From the NCBI GenBank assembly GCA_015146655.1, contig VKHL01000118.1, positions 25,559 through 89,558 on the forward strand: a stretch of DNA of 64,000 bases, read 5' to 3'. The stretch comes from Ochromonas danica (taxonomy: Eukaryota; Sar; Chrysophyceae; Chromulinales; Chromulinaceae). The stretch's first letter is position 1; each line of letters opens with the position of its first letter. Both the position numbers and the translations under genes were made by a program. Positions 37,619-49,823 of this stretch are shown piece after piece. Below the pieces are notes generated by a model. It searched no databases. It saw only the letters and a program-made list of their open reading frames with translations, and was not told the origin of the DNA.

Positions 37619-39087
37619 TTACAGTTCGTCTTCCTTGTAAAGGTCATCCAGTGGAGGCTCAACAATCAGCTCTCCATCCTTACCATCCCAAGCTTGCGCT
37701 TTTACAAGTTGAGGAATAGCTGGTAAAGGATAGATTTTCTCACTGCGAACATGAAGTAAATTTAAGGGTAAGAAGCAGTCAGACAAGGAATCGAAAAGGA
37801 TCGTAAATGGTCTCTTACATTCCAGATAACACCCCTGACAAGAAAGAGTGGATGTTCTTTTTGCTCCACGAAACCTTGGGAACAGCATAAGCTTTCTTCT
37901 CGACTGAAAGCACCGCAACAGTAGGAACATTTCCGTTCAATTCAATAGCATTCTCCAGCTTCTCTTGGGCACCCACTTCGGACCACAGGAAAGCGAAAGG
38001 CATCTTTCGGAAGCTCTTAGCGACTTCTTCAAATATCTGCAGATACTCATTGCGTCCTTTTGCACCACTATCCAAAATATGAGGAACAAATAGCACTGCA
38101 CAGATTTTCACGTTCTTGTCTCCACAAACTTCATCAAAGACTTTTGCTGAGGTAGCCTGTTGAATGACCACAGGAGCATCAGCAGCATCCAGAGTTTGCA
38201 GGGCAAAATCAACCAAAGCATCAGCTTCTCGGGGGCCATTGTAATCAACTGGGGCACCTTTGGGTCCCGCAGAAAATAGTTTAATAGTTGGGAAACCTTT
38301 TATCTCATACTTTTGCGCCAACATTTGCTGAGTGGTTGCATCGATGGCTCCCAGCTTAACACCTTGAGGAGCAAGACGTTCAGCTGCTTCTTGCCACTCA
38401 GGTGCCAGTTTCTTGCAGTGACCACACCAAGGGGCATAGAACTCTACCAGCCAGTGATCATTGGATTCCAGAACGAGTTTATCAAAGTTATTATCCGTTA
38501 ACTCAACAACTGCGGACTTTCCACCCTTCTTTGCCTTTTCCTTCTTTTCTGTCTTACCAGATGCTTTTTCAGACTTTTCAGAAGAGGCTTTAGCCTTTCC
38601 AGCTTTACGATCTTTCACTAATTGATTGACCTGACGCATGGCTTCGCTAACGATGGCATCGGATGTTCTCTGGCCATTGTAGTCAGCAGGCTTCTTCTTA
38701 TCAGATCCAAACACTTTGACAGTGGGGAAACCTTGAACTTGATAACGCTGAGCTAAACCTTGGTGAACGGTGGCATCCACAGCAACAACTTTAGCCACTC
38801 CTTTGAGGACTTTGGCTGCTTTCTCATATTCTGGAGTCAGAGCTTTACAATGTCCACACCTTTGAAATCAAACCACGACATCTTTATTAGAAGTAATTCT
38901 TGTTAGTCATTTCCCAGCTTCTGGCTTACCATGGTGCATAGAACTCCACCACCACAATGCCAGGATATTTAAGAACTTCTTTATCAAAGTCATTCTCACC
39001 TACTTGAGTAACCGGAGATTTTGCACTATATAGAGCAGAAACTCCAATGAAGAATAAAACGAAGATAACAAGAGTAGCACTGATCAT
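37619..39087 (-). CDS. PDIA6-type protein disulfide isomerase
   Basis: Three exons: 38930-39087, 37819-38859 and 37619-37742, giving 440 residues, the length of animal PDIA6. A signal sequence (residues 1-18) is followed by thioredoxin domain 1 with WCGHC at 53-57 and domain 2 with WCGHC at 197-201, separated by a Lys/Glu-rich linker. The C-terminal domain ends KEDEL, an ER-retrieval signal of the KDEL type. The enzyme forms and rearranges disulfides in the ER lumen. The WCGHC of domain 1 is split by intron 1. An upstream in-frame extension to 39294 lacks an ATG that would improve the signal sequence, so the start at 39087 is preferred. Confidence 0.95.
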
Positions 39088-39564
39088 CTTTCTCTTCTTC
39101 TTATGGCGATGATAAGACAGAGTGAAAGCTTCGAGAACAGAGAGAAATGGATTTTGCGGCGGTTTTGCGGTTTCGCCACGCGGCAGAAAAACAGCGAAAA
39201 GAAGAAGAAACGCAACAAAAACGTTGAAATCTATACACTCTGTTGTAGGAATCGTAAACGATAACAAATTATTACAACTTCTTTGAAAGTACATAACAAA
39301 CAGAATTCACACAAAATAAACGATGCGGCAAGGACGGTGTTGCCGTTAAATACTACTACCAAGCAATCCATTACAAGCCCAACTACAATCACTCAACAAA
39401 TAAAACGCTTATCATCTTCACAGGATTGACAATTAACTCGGGAACTGCATGTTAGAACTGGGTTAGACGACACATAGCACTATTTACAAACATAACGTTA
39501 CCAAATTATATCGGCAACAATATTAAGGGAAAATTTTATCGGATTGATATTTTGAATATCTAAG
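39088..39564. other. intergenic region
   Basis: A 477-base gap between the PDI start (39087) and the 3' end of the histidine kinase. The right side carries the PDI promoter (both genes are on the minus strand). No distinct motif was recognised. Confidence 0.35.
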
Positions 39565-42014
39565 CTAACTGGTCACCAGCTTTTCGTTGAAGAGTTGCAT
39601 GAAGGCTTCAATAGAAAATGGTTTGGAGAGAAATCCATCAAATCCACATCGCTGAACTTCCTCAACCACATCACTATCACTATTTGCAGATATTGCAATG
39701 ACCTTATGATGCAACTTGTTTTCAAATTCTCGCAACTCCAACTGACGAAGTCGCCGAATCATCTCCAATCCATCCATTACCGGCATTTGCAGATCACAAA
39801 GAATAATATCAAAAGAGGGACACAAACTCGGCGTCTCAGACGTAGATTGCTGAGAAGAAAACAAACGTCCCACTTCTGCTCGAATTTTCGTCAGTGCTTC
39901 AGCACCATTATTTGCTATTGTCACATGAAATCCTTGTCTACGAAGCATTATACTTATCATTTTATAAATTGACGGTGAGTCTTCAACCAAAAGAACCCGT
40001 CGCACAGAATCGCTTCTGCGAGAAGCATCCTCAAGGTGAAGTTCCAGAGTTGGTTTGAACGAAGCAACAAATGTCCTTTCCAGAGACTTGTTGGAGGACG
40101 ATACAGCGTCGGTCTGGAATATCGCGACATCGTCTGATGTACTTTCGCTGAAGAGTCTACGATTAGAAGCTTCAAAAGAAGCTAAACTCCTCCTTCTAGC
40201 AACTTCAATATCTGGTCGATAGGGAAAAGTGAACCAAAACAATGATCCCTGTTGACCATCACTTCTTGCTGCCACTCCGCATTTGCCATTTAAAGCTTCT
40301 ATCCTCTTTGCTAGACTAAACAAACCCAACCCTGTTCCTCCAGCAAGCCGTTGCGCTTGTTTGAACGCAGAGAAAAGATTCTTCATAGCCTCTTCTGACA
40401 TACCAATGCCAGTATCTTCCACCTCAACCTTCACAAAACTCTCCATATTCCCGTTCATCGATGAATCTTGGAAGTTAGATGAATGCGAACTCTCAGAAAA
40501 AGGTTGTAAAGCGGAGGTATACTTGAGCTTAGAATCTGATGAAGGACTCAGGCCGGGAAAAATTACAGCGTGACGTGAGAAGAGAGACCTTTTGAGTGAG
40601 ATAATTTTGCTTCTCGGACTACCACTGCTACTAACACTTGCGCTTCTTTCGCGAGCAAAAGTCCTGACTGACACATGATCTTGAACCAGACTAATCCTCA
40701 CCTGAACTTCACTGTCTGATCCAGAATATTTGACAGCGTTGCTTAACAAGCAGAGCAAGTTCTCTTGTAACCACTGCTTATCGGTAATAATGTCACTACA
40801 TATTTGATCATCTAAAGTGGCCAAAGATATGGTGACTCGCTCTTGAATGCCTTTCATGCACATCAGAGGTAGGTGAAGAGACTCCATCAAATTTATCGTT
40901 TCTAATTTGGGTTGTAGCTTCAAACCCTGACTGGCCTTGACATAGTCAATACATCGATTGATAGACATCAGCATAAAGCTATTTGTATCAAACATACTCT
41001 CTGCACAACTCTTAATGGTATGCAATCCTTCCACAATCGAAGAATTTTCACCATCACCATCACGATTACTCATCATCCCATCCACCACATCCTTGATCAC
41101 ATCGATTGCTGCCTTGAATGAAGAAAGGGGCTAAAGCAAATACAAGAATAAATCAAATCAAAAGAAACTCTAAAATCGCGACACAAAGAGATAATACTTA
41201 CTGTTTTAAGATCATGTGCTACATTACCAACCATATTCTTCATTTCTTGGTCGTGCAAGCGAAGTGCTTCTTCACAAGAATCTTTCAATAGTTTCTCTTT
41301 GGAATGTCTGATCCGATAACTAGATCTGATCTCATAAAATATAAGCGCTGATGCGATAAAATAATAAATGATGGTGTAACCCAAAGGGGCACTGCCTTGC
41401 CAGATCGACAGAAAAATGAGGCTGGCCAAACAAAATAACCAAAGTAAATGCATCATCTCCCCTAATGTACCGTAGAAGATGACCGTAAATAATACTGGGC
41501 ATATCATGACCTGAAAATTAGATAAACTCAGGCAGTCTTCGCAAAAGCTTCCATGATACTCATGGACAAGAGAGTCATCAATGCCTTGATACCAACGAGC
41601 CAACGATGATGACTCATGCTCACTCATATGAGAATAATCAAGCTGATGGAGCATTTTAAAGATTGTCGCGAAGGTGAAAGTTGAAGAAACTGTGGCTTTC
41701 AACATGGAACACAAAGGAACTTTCTTTTTCCATCGACTGTTACTGACCAAGACAATAAGCAAAGCCATCGTCAATGAGGCGATCACTTTCAGAATGAAGT
41801 GGACAGTGATCAATATACTCCCATATGAAGATGATTTAACATCAGTGGTAGTAAATTCATAACATGCTAATGGCAAATCTATGAAAATGATAGAAATAGC
41901 CAAAGCTATCAATACTGACCGAACAGGAGAACTCTCTTCACCATGATCTGAGATTTTTGACCAAAAGAGTGAAGGACTAGTCCAATATAAGAAAAGTAAG
42001 AAAATACCAAGCAT
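39565..42014 (-). CDS. membrane hybrid histidine kinase with receiver domain
   Basis: Exon 1 is 41202-42014 and exon 2 is 39565-41130 (71-base intron inside the H box, in phase), giving 792 residues. Exon 1 encodes about six to eight membrane segments. The H box NVAHDLKTPLSSF holds the phospho-accepting His267. Then come the N box LLSNAVKYS, the G1 box DTGIGMS and the G2 box GGTGLGL, with a Ser-rich insert in the kinase domain. The C-terminal receiver has VLLVEDS, the phospho-acceptor Asp in ILCDLQMPVMDG, and a conserved Lys in FLSKPF. It therefore acts as a sensor kinase that passes phosphate to its own receiver. The signal is unknown. Such hybrid kinases occur in stramenopiles and are absent from animals. 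Confidence 0.95.
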
Positions 42015-42378
42015 GGCCTGGTCTACCTTTCCTTTCTTATTACTATGATGATAATGACAATAATAATAATTATTATTATAATTATCAGCCAGATGATAAT
42101 AGGATTGCGAATTAGATCATCAATATTTGCAAATAACAAGTATACGTTTGATGCCCTCCCTCACGCTGCTCCTCCAGCACGGTTGGCTTGGTCGGGGTTG
42201 TGTTGGCTGCCGGTGTGTGTCAAAGGCGGTGTTTGGAATTTGGCCATTTTGCGGGGAAAATCCAAAATGAGGGAAAATGGGAGGGAAAACGAATACACAC
42301 GCTATTCAAAAAAGCGTGGAGGGTGGGGTTGGTTGCGCAAGCTACTCTATGCTACGAAGATAAGCACTAATTTAAATA
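42015..42378. promoter_or_regulatory. histidine-kinase promoter region
   Basis: A 364-base gap upstream of the kinase gene and downstream of the SET/MYND gene. It contains an AT-only stretch (42055-42090) of ATAATAATT repeats next to the kinase start. Confidence 0.35.
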
Positions 42379-44355
42379 TTAAGGACTACGTTTATCATTC
42401 GGAGAAATTGTCTCAGTCACAGTTGGAATCGTCGCTCCCGGTAAGGAAGATAATGCACCTCCCTTAGATCCCATTTTCAACGCATTGCCTGCAACATGCA
42501 TAATATTAGCCATATTGGCAGCCGCATAAGGAGCCGTTGCCGTCGTTGCTCCAACGACTCCATTTACAACGGGGGCAGAAGCAGAGGCAGCAGCCTCCTT
42601 AACTGTCAGAGGTTTACAGATTTTCTTGTGATACGGCCAATGCTCTTTTTGACAATTGGAAGAACAATAATAAGCCTTACGGCAACGAGAACACTTGCTC
42701 ACGCCTGTGCAACTTCCACAAATAAGACACTGATTTTGCCTAGCTACCATAGCTGGACGGCAAAGCTCTTCCAAAATAGTGTTGATCTCACTGGAAATCA
42801 GGTGGTTTCTCATTATGGAATAACCCAACTCATGAAAAGACTCTGGGAAGAGATTGATAAACCGGCTGATCATTACTTCTATCACTAATCGTTCAGACAT
42901 CTGAAGGTAAATTGCCGAGCGCATGTTGGAAGTTAGAGGGATAGGTTGGCTGCAATTAACTCCTTGAAGACTATTAGGAGGAATTTCATGGGCCAAGACA
43001 GCTTTGATCAGTGGCATATTAACTTTCTCGATAGAGCAGTCAATAAACTTCAAAAACATATGGAATAGAAGACGTAGCTGATGAGGAGTCAGCTGGGACT
43101 TGATTCGAGATGTTCTGATTGCTTTTTGTGCATCCTTCTCATCAAACTGAAGAAAGATAAGGACTTGGCGAATCGATGGAATGCAGGAATATTCAGTTGA
43201 AAAGAGATCTTCCATGCTCATGGGAATGACTTTGGGAAGATTGAAGAAGCCATATACATGCTGTCGTTTTAACGTACGAATCGTTGGTGTATCAGGATGC
43301 ATCCGCAACAGTTCAGTTTCTAAAAACTCACTCAAATCCAAATAAACATCAGTCTTTTGATTGTTCATAATCACCTCAGGATCCAATGGAATGCAATTGT
43401 AAGTCAAAAGGTAATCTCCATTCCCCACTTGAGCATATTCGATACAAATCTCATCGCCAGCATAGATATCACATGAACTAGTCAAAATGTGATACTTGTG
43501 AAACTCTCCATTTACTGTTGACTGAATAGCGCAGTTCTCAAGTACTGCATTGTGCAATTCACTGGGTTTACCATTGACAAGATCAATGACCGGTAACAGA
43601 CAGATACGATCTTTGCGCGCAGATGATCCAAAGGACCGAGTAAGAATAACACTATTAATAAACAGAAACTTTTCCAATGAAATAGGATTGCGTCCACCAA
43701 AGAGACCACAGTATATCCTAATGAATGGTATGAAGACCTGATGGTACATTTCTTCACCCAATCTCTTGGCATCAGGTAAGCAAGAATATAAAGAGCTGCC
43801 TTGTAGACAAGCCAACTCGGCCTCCGTCCAATCAAATAGAATACTTCCAATATCACTCGGAAGAGAATTCCAATAATGATAGAAAGCTTGCACGATATCT
43901 GAATGCTGATCTAGATCAGGTTCCTCCTCCAATTTATGCAAAACACCCACTATGCACATCAATAGCATCATGTTCTTACTAAAGTAATCCTTCTGTTCGT
44001 ACGCATAAGGATTCACTTGAAACCCATTTTCAAACTTTTTGATGTTATTCTTTAATTCACTCCATCCATTCCACGCTTTATCGGGATGAACTTCCAATTT
44101 CAGAGAAGAAAAGGAAAGATCGAGTCTGAAAGGGACATGAAGGATATGTTTGTTTGCAGGTATAAAGTGGTTAGCAATACATCTGATCTGTCCATCATCA
44201 TCAATCATGAATCGAACACTATCCCGAGACATGACCCCTTGTGATGAACAAAACGTCATCAATTCATTCACCGATTGGAAACGTTTAAGAGCCAAATCAT
44301 TAGGATCATTACTATTATGCATCAAATGGATGCCTTTCACAGTAGGCAGGTCCAT
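42379..44355 (-). CDS. SET-domain protein with C-terminal MYND finger
   Basis: A single-exon gene of 658 residues with the first ATG at 44355. The upstream open frame has no ATG. The N-terminal two-thirds resemble the SETD3/Rubisco-LSMT type of SET domain: LLPVIDLVNGKPSELHNAVL (the N-H motif region), DIYAGDEICIEYAQVGNGDYLLTYN (the catalytic Tyr region). A MYND zinc finger follows at about 543-580 (CLICGSCTGVSKCSRCRKAYYC, CQKEHWPYHKKIC). The last 75 residues are Ala-rich. Lysine or histidine methylation of a non-histone substrate is likely by family. Confidence 0.85.
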   Translation of the reverse strand: MDLPTVKGIHLMHNSNDPNDLALKRFQSVNELMTFCSSQGVMSRDSVRFMIDDDGQIRCIANHFIPANKHILHVPFRLDLSFSSLKLEVHPDKAWNGWSELKNNIKKFENGFQVNPYAYEQKDYFSKNMMLLMCIVGVLHKLEEEPDLDQHSDIVQAFYHYWNSLPSDIGSILFDWTEAELACLQGSSLYSCLPDAKRLGEEMYHQVFIPFIRIYCGLFGGRNPISLEKFLFINSVILTRSFGSSARKDRICLLPVIDLVNGKPSELHNAVLENCAIQSTVNGEFHKYHILTSSCDIYAGDEICIEYAQVGNGDYLLTYNCIPLDPEVIMNNQKTDVYLDLSEFLETELLRMHPDTPTIRTLKRQHVYGFFNLPKVIPMSMEDLFSTEYSCIPSIRQVLIFLQFDEKDAQKAIRTSRIKSQLTPHQLRLLFHMFLKFIDCSIEKVNMPLIKAVLAHEIPPNSLQGVNCSQPIPLTSNMRSAIYLQMSERLVIEVMISRFINLFPESFHELGYSIMRNHLISSEINTILEELCRPAMVARQNQCLICGSCTGVSKCSRCRKAYYCSSNCQKEHWPYHKKICKPLTVKEAAASASAPVVNGVVGATTATAPYAAANMANIMHVAGNALKMGSKGGALSSLPGATIPTVTETISPNDKRSP

Positions 44356-44653
44356 ATTCAGAGAAGTTATTGAAAAAGTAATTCGGCTATAGAGATTGTC
44401 TGGGCAGGTCAGCCACAGAGAGAGAGAGAGAGATCCGTCCACCCACAGCACACCCACCCACTGTACTGTAAGTTGTACTGTACTGTGTGCAAACCACTCT
44501 GCTGTCAAACCCGACCCTTACCTCGTTATTGGACTATATTGTAGATGATGATATTGAGATTGTATATAAGATGAATCAAACATCCACATGAGAACACTAG
44601 TATTAAAGTATATGATATGAAGAGAGATTCATTTTATTAACAATTTATACAAT
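44356..44653. promoter_or_regulatory. SET/MYND promoter region
   Basis: A 298-base gap between the SET/MYND start and the LRR gene's 3' end. It has a GA-rich stretch (44415-44435, GAGAGAGAGA) and TGTACTGTA repeats (44460-44485). Confidence 0.35.
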
Positions 44654-46155
44654 TTATAATTTCCCACTAAACAATGTAAACGGTAGGTTATCCGAAGGTT
44701 GCTTGTTTCGTCTATAAAGAGTAGCAAAATCCCAATGAATGCTATCAATTCCCATGGATGGTCCCATAACATGAACGCGCTCAAAATACACGCGGCTAAA
44801 TTTACGATCTGGCATAGAGAACTCCGCTGGATAGGGTTTGAAAACGTAGAAATCCCGTAATTTGACAAGATTCTTTATTGACAAAGGAACAGGACCAATA
44901 AGATAATTTTCGTGTAACAGCAAGCTTTCCAAGTTTTTGAGTTGACCTATTCGATCAGGAATACAGCCTCTAAACTTATTCGAAGACAAATTCAACAACT
45001 CCAGTCGACCTAATAGACAGAGTTCATCTGGAAGTTCACCTTCCAACTCATTGGCATGCAAGTAAAGAAGTCTCAACCTTTTCCATTGACCAATAGAAGG
45101 TGTTAAAGTGCCTTTTAGTTGATTATGCTGCATCATAAGACGCTCGAGGCGACTGCAAGCCATCAAAGCATCTAATCCACCTGTCAACCTAAATTAGAAA
45201 CCATCTCATTCAGTCACTATCTAAGCATTGAAAGAAAGAGATTTTTCTACCTGTTCTGAGAGAGATTAAGTGTTCTCAAGATAGATAGTGATGAGAACGT
45301 TGATGGGATATCTCCCTCAAGCGCATTATTTGCCACTTTTAACTCTTGTAATCTATTCAGACATCCAATGGAAGGAGGCAAGCACCCTGTAAAGAAATTA
45401 CTAGAGAGATCAAGCTTTTCTAGCAAAACTAGCGAAGCAAAGACATCAGGGATACTCCCAGAGAGTTCATTATAGGATAAATTCAAAGTTATTAAGCTGG
45501 TTAGTTTGCTCAACATAGTCTCGTTGAGACCACCACTGAGCAGATTAGCTGACAGATCGATCATTTTCACCACAGTCAAGGCTTCTAAACTTAACGGTAT
45601 AGTACCATCAATAAGATTAAAGCTAGCAGTAAAAATCTCTAATTCATTTAGATGACCTAAATAAGATGGTAGACTTCCTCGTGCTCCATTATTATCGAAT
45701 TGAATGCTTTTGACTGGAACAAAGAGAAACTTTCTTTCTCCTGAATAATCCACTTCTTCAATCTTCTCAATCTTGATACCATCATATAATCCAGCAGATA
45801 TTTCAAATGGTTCAATTTCATCTCTTGCTGGTGTCTTTGATTGACCAATCCATCCAAATCGATGAACCCAAACAAAACCATCCATTTGCAGAAAAAGAGC
45901 ACGAAGTACTTTCTTATGCTTTTCAAAGACATCTACAGAAGGTTCGTATATGATAGAAGCTAAAGCTTTGAGTTTATCTTTACGTGTTAGAATCTCGAAA
46001 AACCATAATGAGGTTTCATCTTTGTTTTCATCAATGGTATTTGATTGCTCATACTTCCTTTTCATCTTCTTCTCGAAGCATTCCAACTCGACTAATAGCT
46101 GACGAATAATAGTAGGATAGGTTTGATAAATACTAAGGTGGTCTTTCTCTTTCAT
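44654..46155 (-). CDS. plant-type leucine-rich-repeat protein
   Basis: Exon 1 is 45251-46155 and exon 2 is 44654-45188 (62-base intron), giving 479 residues. About 160 residues without a recognised fold lead into some ten LRRs of the plant-extracellular type (LxxLxLxxNxLxGxIPxxxxxL): for example SLITLNLSYNELSGSIP, LEKLDLSSNFFTGCLPPSIG and LELLNLSSNKFRGCIPDRIG. No signal sequence, membrane segment or kinase domain is present, so it is probably intracellular. The role would be protein binding. Confidence 0.85.
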
Positions 46156-46267
46156 ATTCAGCTAATGTCATAACTACAATTATGATTTCGATCATGGACG
46201 TTTTGTCAGTAGTGGGCGAATTAGTCTATTACATAATATTAATACAAATTGCATGACCACACCACTC

Positions 46268-48375
46268 CCAGTGACCTCCAAAAATCCAGACACGCCAGAT
46301 ATGCGAACACCAACCGAAAACCAACGGTTTTTTACATTCTTTTTCAGAGTTTTCAAAGAGCAATTTCTTTGTTTTCCTGCGTTCTCATACAAAAAGACCA
46401 TTATCATTGAATTCCTCTCGATGAGACGAATCGAATGATATATAATATTACCAGGTAATGTTGAACAGTGAATGAGCAATAGCTGAAAATGTCGAATTGG
46501 TTGACAATTTCATGGCTCTGAATCTCTCATAGGTTTCCCTTTCTTCTCGTTCACCAACCTATGATCCCAAGCAACCAGCACAGAAGGACACAGGTAATAA
46601 GACTAGATCCATGTCTAATCGAACGCAACTATGAAATTGATAACTACTTTGTTGATGTTTTTAATTGTACTTAGATTTACTGAAATGGCTACCTCACAAA
46701 TGGAAGGGAGTTTGGCAGACGAGCTGTCCCTTTTCGTGCTGCGGTTTGTTTTTCATTAGGTAAGAAGTTGGGAACCAGCGTATCTGCACCGCCTTGAGTC
46801 GTTTTGGCCTCTAAGTTTTGTTTCTTCCCAGTTGGCTCTTGTCCGCGATCTTCTTGCCGTTCCTTCTTCAGTTGTTGGGTATCAAGACCCCTCCTTGTTC
46901 ACCAAGACTGCTCCTTGGTGAGGGTGAACGTTTTGAGCTTTGGGGCTTTCCTGCTGTCATTTGAGGGCTCGATGTTGATCACTCCCAATACGTCACAGTC
47001 CTCCTCGGCGGCTTCCCCTTTCGTTCCATACAAGGAGATTACATCAAGTGAGCGATGATCTTCTAACGTGCTGAACTCATCTAATGCAAGTTAAATTCTG
47101 CTTTTAGACATGGTCTGCCATAAGCTGGGAGCATATTGACCAGTTTCAAGATAGCCTTCCTGGATGATTTTGGAGGTAAGCGTTTGTTGAACTCCTGCGA
47201 CAATTTTCTGTAAACCATCGATCAGTGTCGCTTTTCGCATCCTTGGTAGGGTCGAATGGTTCTCGCTGAGTTTGAGCTATCTTTTCGTTGTGATAAGGCC
47301 TTCTGAGCCTTCGATTGAAGACAGGGCCTTTTTCGCCGATCTGAAGAAAGGACTCGCATCAAATGCTTCACAAATCGCAATGTAGGATGCTGGAGTCTTT
47401 CCAAGATCGATTAAACCTTCCAGAGTTGCTTTGCCATTGATTTTTTTATGGAAAATCTCGATCTGTTGCAGATTGTATGTGGCGTCCATGCAGATTCCAA
47501 TAATCTCTAATAAAACAGAGTTTTGAATATTAAATTGCATCTAGACCATCAAGATCCTTTTTCTTAACTTTCATTCATATATAACCCTCATCTAGACGAC
47601 AAATGGGAACACAATAGCCTCAGAAGACCATTCATAACACTCAGCATGGTAGCAACGAGTGGGCTTGTCCATAACCATCTAATCTAGCCCCTCTGCTAAG
47701 ATCTTGCACCTTACATGCTTCGTACCCATTCTTATTCAACATAGAATCAACGCTGACGAAGACAGGAGGAGCTGGAAAGCCGGCAGCACAATGAAAATGG
47801 TACAGGTTCATGGCACAGTCCAGTCCAGCCTCTTCCTCTCAAATCGTACAGAACTCGCGTTTGCGAATAGATATTCGCCGACAAACTTGACCAACCATCT
47901 TTTTATGAATGTTAGACAAACCCTCCCTGTTGAAGAGAGGAGGAAGACAGCCTCTTTCATGAAATTGATCGATTGTCGCTTCTTCCAATTCTCCGTTCTT
48001 TCTGTTCCATCCTCCCAAGGTGCCTTTCTTTTAATGCCAGACCTCACAAAACTGACCCATGGAAATCCCACTAGTTATTCACATCTGAACGATTCGCTAT
48101 TTTGTTATCTGATGTCCTCGGTATCTAGTTCAGGTCACCGAAACGAGTGAGTCGGTCCAAGGGCTCCAAGATGGAATTCGACCAAAATAATGCATCGATT
48201 CAGAATTTTCTTTCGTTACAACAAAGATATAGAAAATAATTAATGAACTGCTTAAAATTCGTGCAAATAACAGTTAAGGATCAACAACAAAAATGCTATT
48301 GAAGAGAATTTGATTTTGATGATGTTCTGGTTCTGTTCGCATATCTGGCGTGTCTGGATTTTTGGAGGTCACTGG
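46268..48375. mobile_element. 2.1-kb TIR DNA transposon relic (family A, long copy)
   Basis: The element begins CCAGTGACCTCC and ends GGAGGTCACTGG. The first 42 bases (46268-46309) and last 42 bases (48334-48375) are perfect inverted repeats. Both flanks read ACTC (46264-46267 and 48376-48379), a putative 4-base target duplication. A 72-base subterminal block (46323-46394) is shared almost exactly with the MITE at 60596-60911, and the right subterminal part (48188-48330) is also similar. The interior carries broken coding pieces on the minus strand, so this is a decayed copy. Confidence 0.9.
46899..48071 (-). pseudogene. decayed coding remnants inside the TIR element, possible transposase
   Basis: Minus-strand pieces in different frames have protein-like composition but are split by stops and shifts. 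One (about 47640-47815) reads YHFHCAAGFPAPPVFVSVDS. A second (47277-47540) starts with ATG and contains ASPFFRSAKKALSSIEGSEG. A third (46899 to about 47240) contains LTSKIIQEGYLETGQYAP and has an in-frame stop. Their order and flavour recall DDE-type transposases (catalytic core, then C-terminal segment), but no catalytic residue could be assigned. This is a guess based on context. Confidence 0.4.
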
Positions 48376-48738
48376 ACTCTGTTTTTGAATTTCATTTGCC
48401 GTGTACAAGTATCAACAGCGTAAGCATGTGTCTAGAGCGAGCTCTCAATTAACATGCAGAAAATAGTTTTGAGTGATATGGTGAGAAGTAATATATATCT
48501 TGTTAAATAAGTATATTCTGGAGCATCTCTTTCTCAAGGTTACAATGCACAAATTATAGCTTGTGAGGTTATTCATCTCTGGTGGTTAGACATTTGATAT
48601 GACGACATATCAGACAGCGATGGCGAATCTTTACACCAATCAATTTAAACCATAGGCATACCACCCAACTATTGCTTATGCCTTTGAGTACTCCAAACCA
48701 CTTGTACTCACAGCAAGTCATCCAAAGCTACACAATTC

Positions 48739-49618
48739 TCAATAGCAAAATCTATTTTAAAAATGAACAACGGCGAGTCAACACTTGTTGAAAGTAGACA
48801 TGAACAAGCAATTTCCGGCTTCACTAACCTGTCCGATTTCTTCTTGGACCTCATGTTAAGCAATTCCTCTCGACTCATAGAATTATTCGTGCTTTCTGAA
48901 ATAATCTTATATCCACCAAACGCTCCACCTTTCTTCACTCGATAGTTGAATTTGGTTCCACCTTCAGAAGCATAGGTACCAAATGCAGATTCTTCTGTCT
49001 TGTGTTGTCGAGAAACTTCCTGGCGAGTTTTCTCCTCTTCTCCAACTTCATCCTTAGGAGCTTTGATATACCTTTATAAGACAAGTAATCACAGTTAGAT
49101 AACCATAGTAAAAAAAATTACAGGGAAGAGTGTAGATACCGGAATGTGGTTGATGATATGAGGTCAGTGGAAAAGGGGGAAGAGATACTGATACTGACAT
49201 TGGATAGAACCATACGGACTATCTTAGTCTCTTCTTGAAGTGTAGTAGGATGAATAATAATGATAGCATCACCCACAGAGAGGTCATTCATAAAATGTGT
49301 GTCATGACCATGCACTGTTGTTCCACTTGTAGTAATACGTCCACTACCGTTACGAACTACCACTTCTTCCTCTATTGACTGATTCAAAGAATCAATCACA
49401 GGGATATCTTCACAATGACCACTAGGATTGTTACGACTTGTCGTGTCTGTGGTTTTCTTGGGAACTAAAGGCCTACAGTAAGTATCAAATAAATGAGAGA
49501 AAGTCAGTATGATACAACCAAAATATAGAAAATACAATGAGTATCCATATAAATACCCTTTCTTTGAATCTCCTTTGAATTTAAGCTTTCCTTTCACAAC
49601 TTTATAAGCATCACTCAT
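48739..49618 (-). CDS. FAM32/FRG1-like small basic protein
   Basis: Four exons: 49557-49618, 49140-49472, 48829-49071 and 48739-48751, giving 216 residues. The N-terminus (YKVVKGKLKFKG, then Lys-rich) resembles FAM32A and FRG1 starts. The C-terminus (MRSKKKSDRFCY) resembles the FRG1 end. The middle has a beta-rich segment of the type GRITTSGTTVHGHDTHF...LSVGDAIII. The last coding exon is only 13 bases (FCY and stop) and was found by splicing. The protein may be nuclear or nucleolar; the family link is tentative. Confidence 0.6.
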
Positions 49619-49823
49619 AGTTAATTAATGAATTGGAAATAGACTGACGGGTGTGATGTGAGCAAAGGAAAATGCGAGTAATAAAGCTGAAATTAATGGT
49701 TTTAGTAGTTGGAATGGTCTGTTTCAGTTTTCTTCGATGAGAACAGTTTTAGTTATCATTAATTAGTCCTATCATAACTTTTCAATCATAAGCTGGGGGA
49801 GATAAAAGGATAAGTTAGACTAG

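Noticed and set aside
47704-48150. 148-codon plus frame inside the TIR element
   Set aside because: It lies opposite minus-strand fragments with better protein character, so it is probably an antisense shadow.
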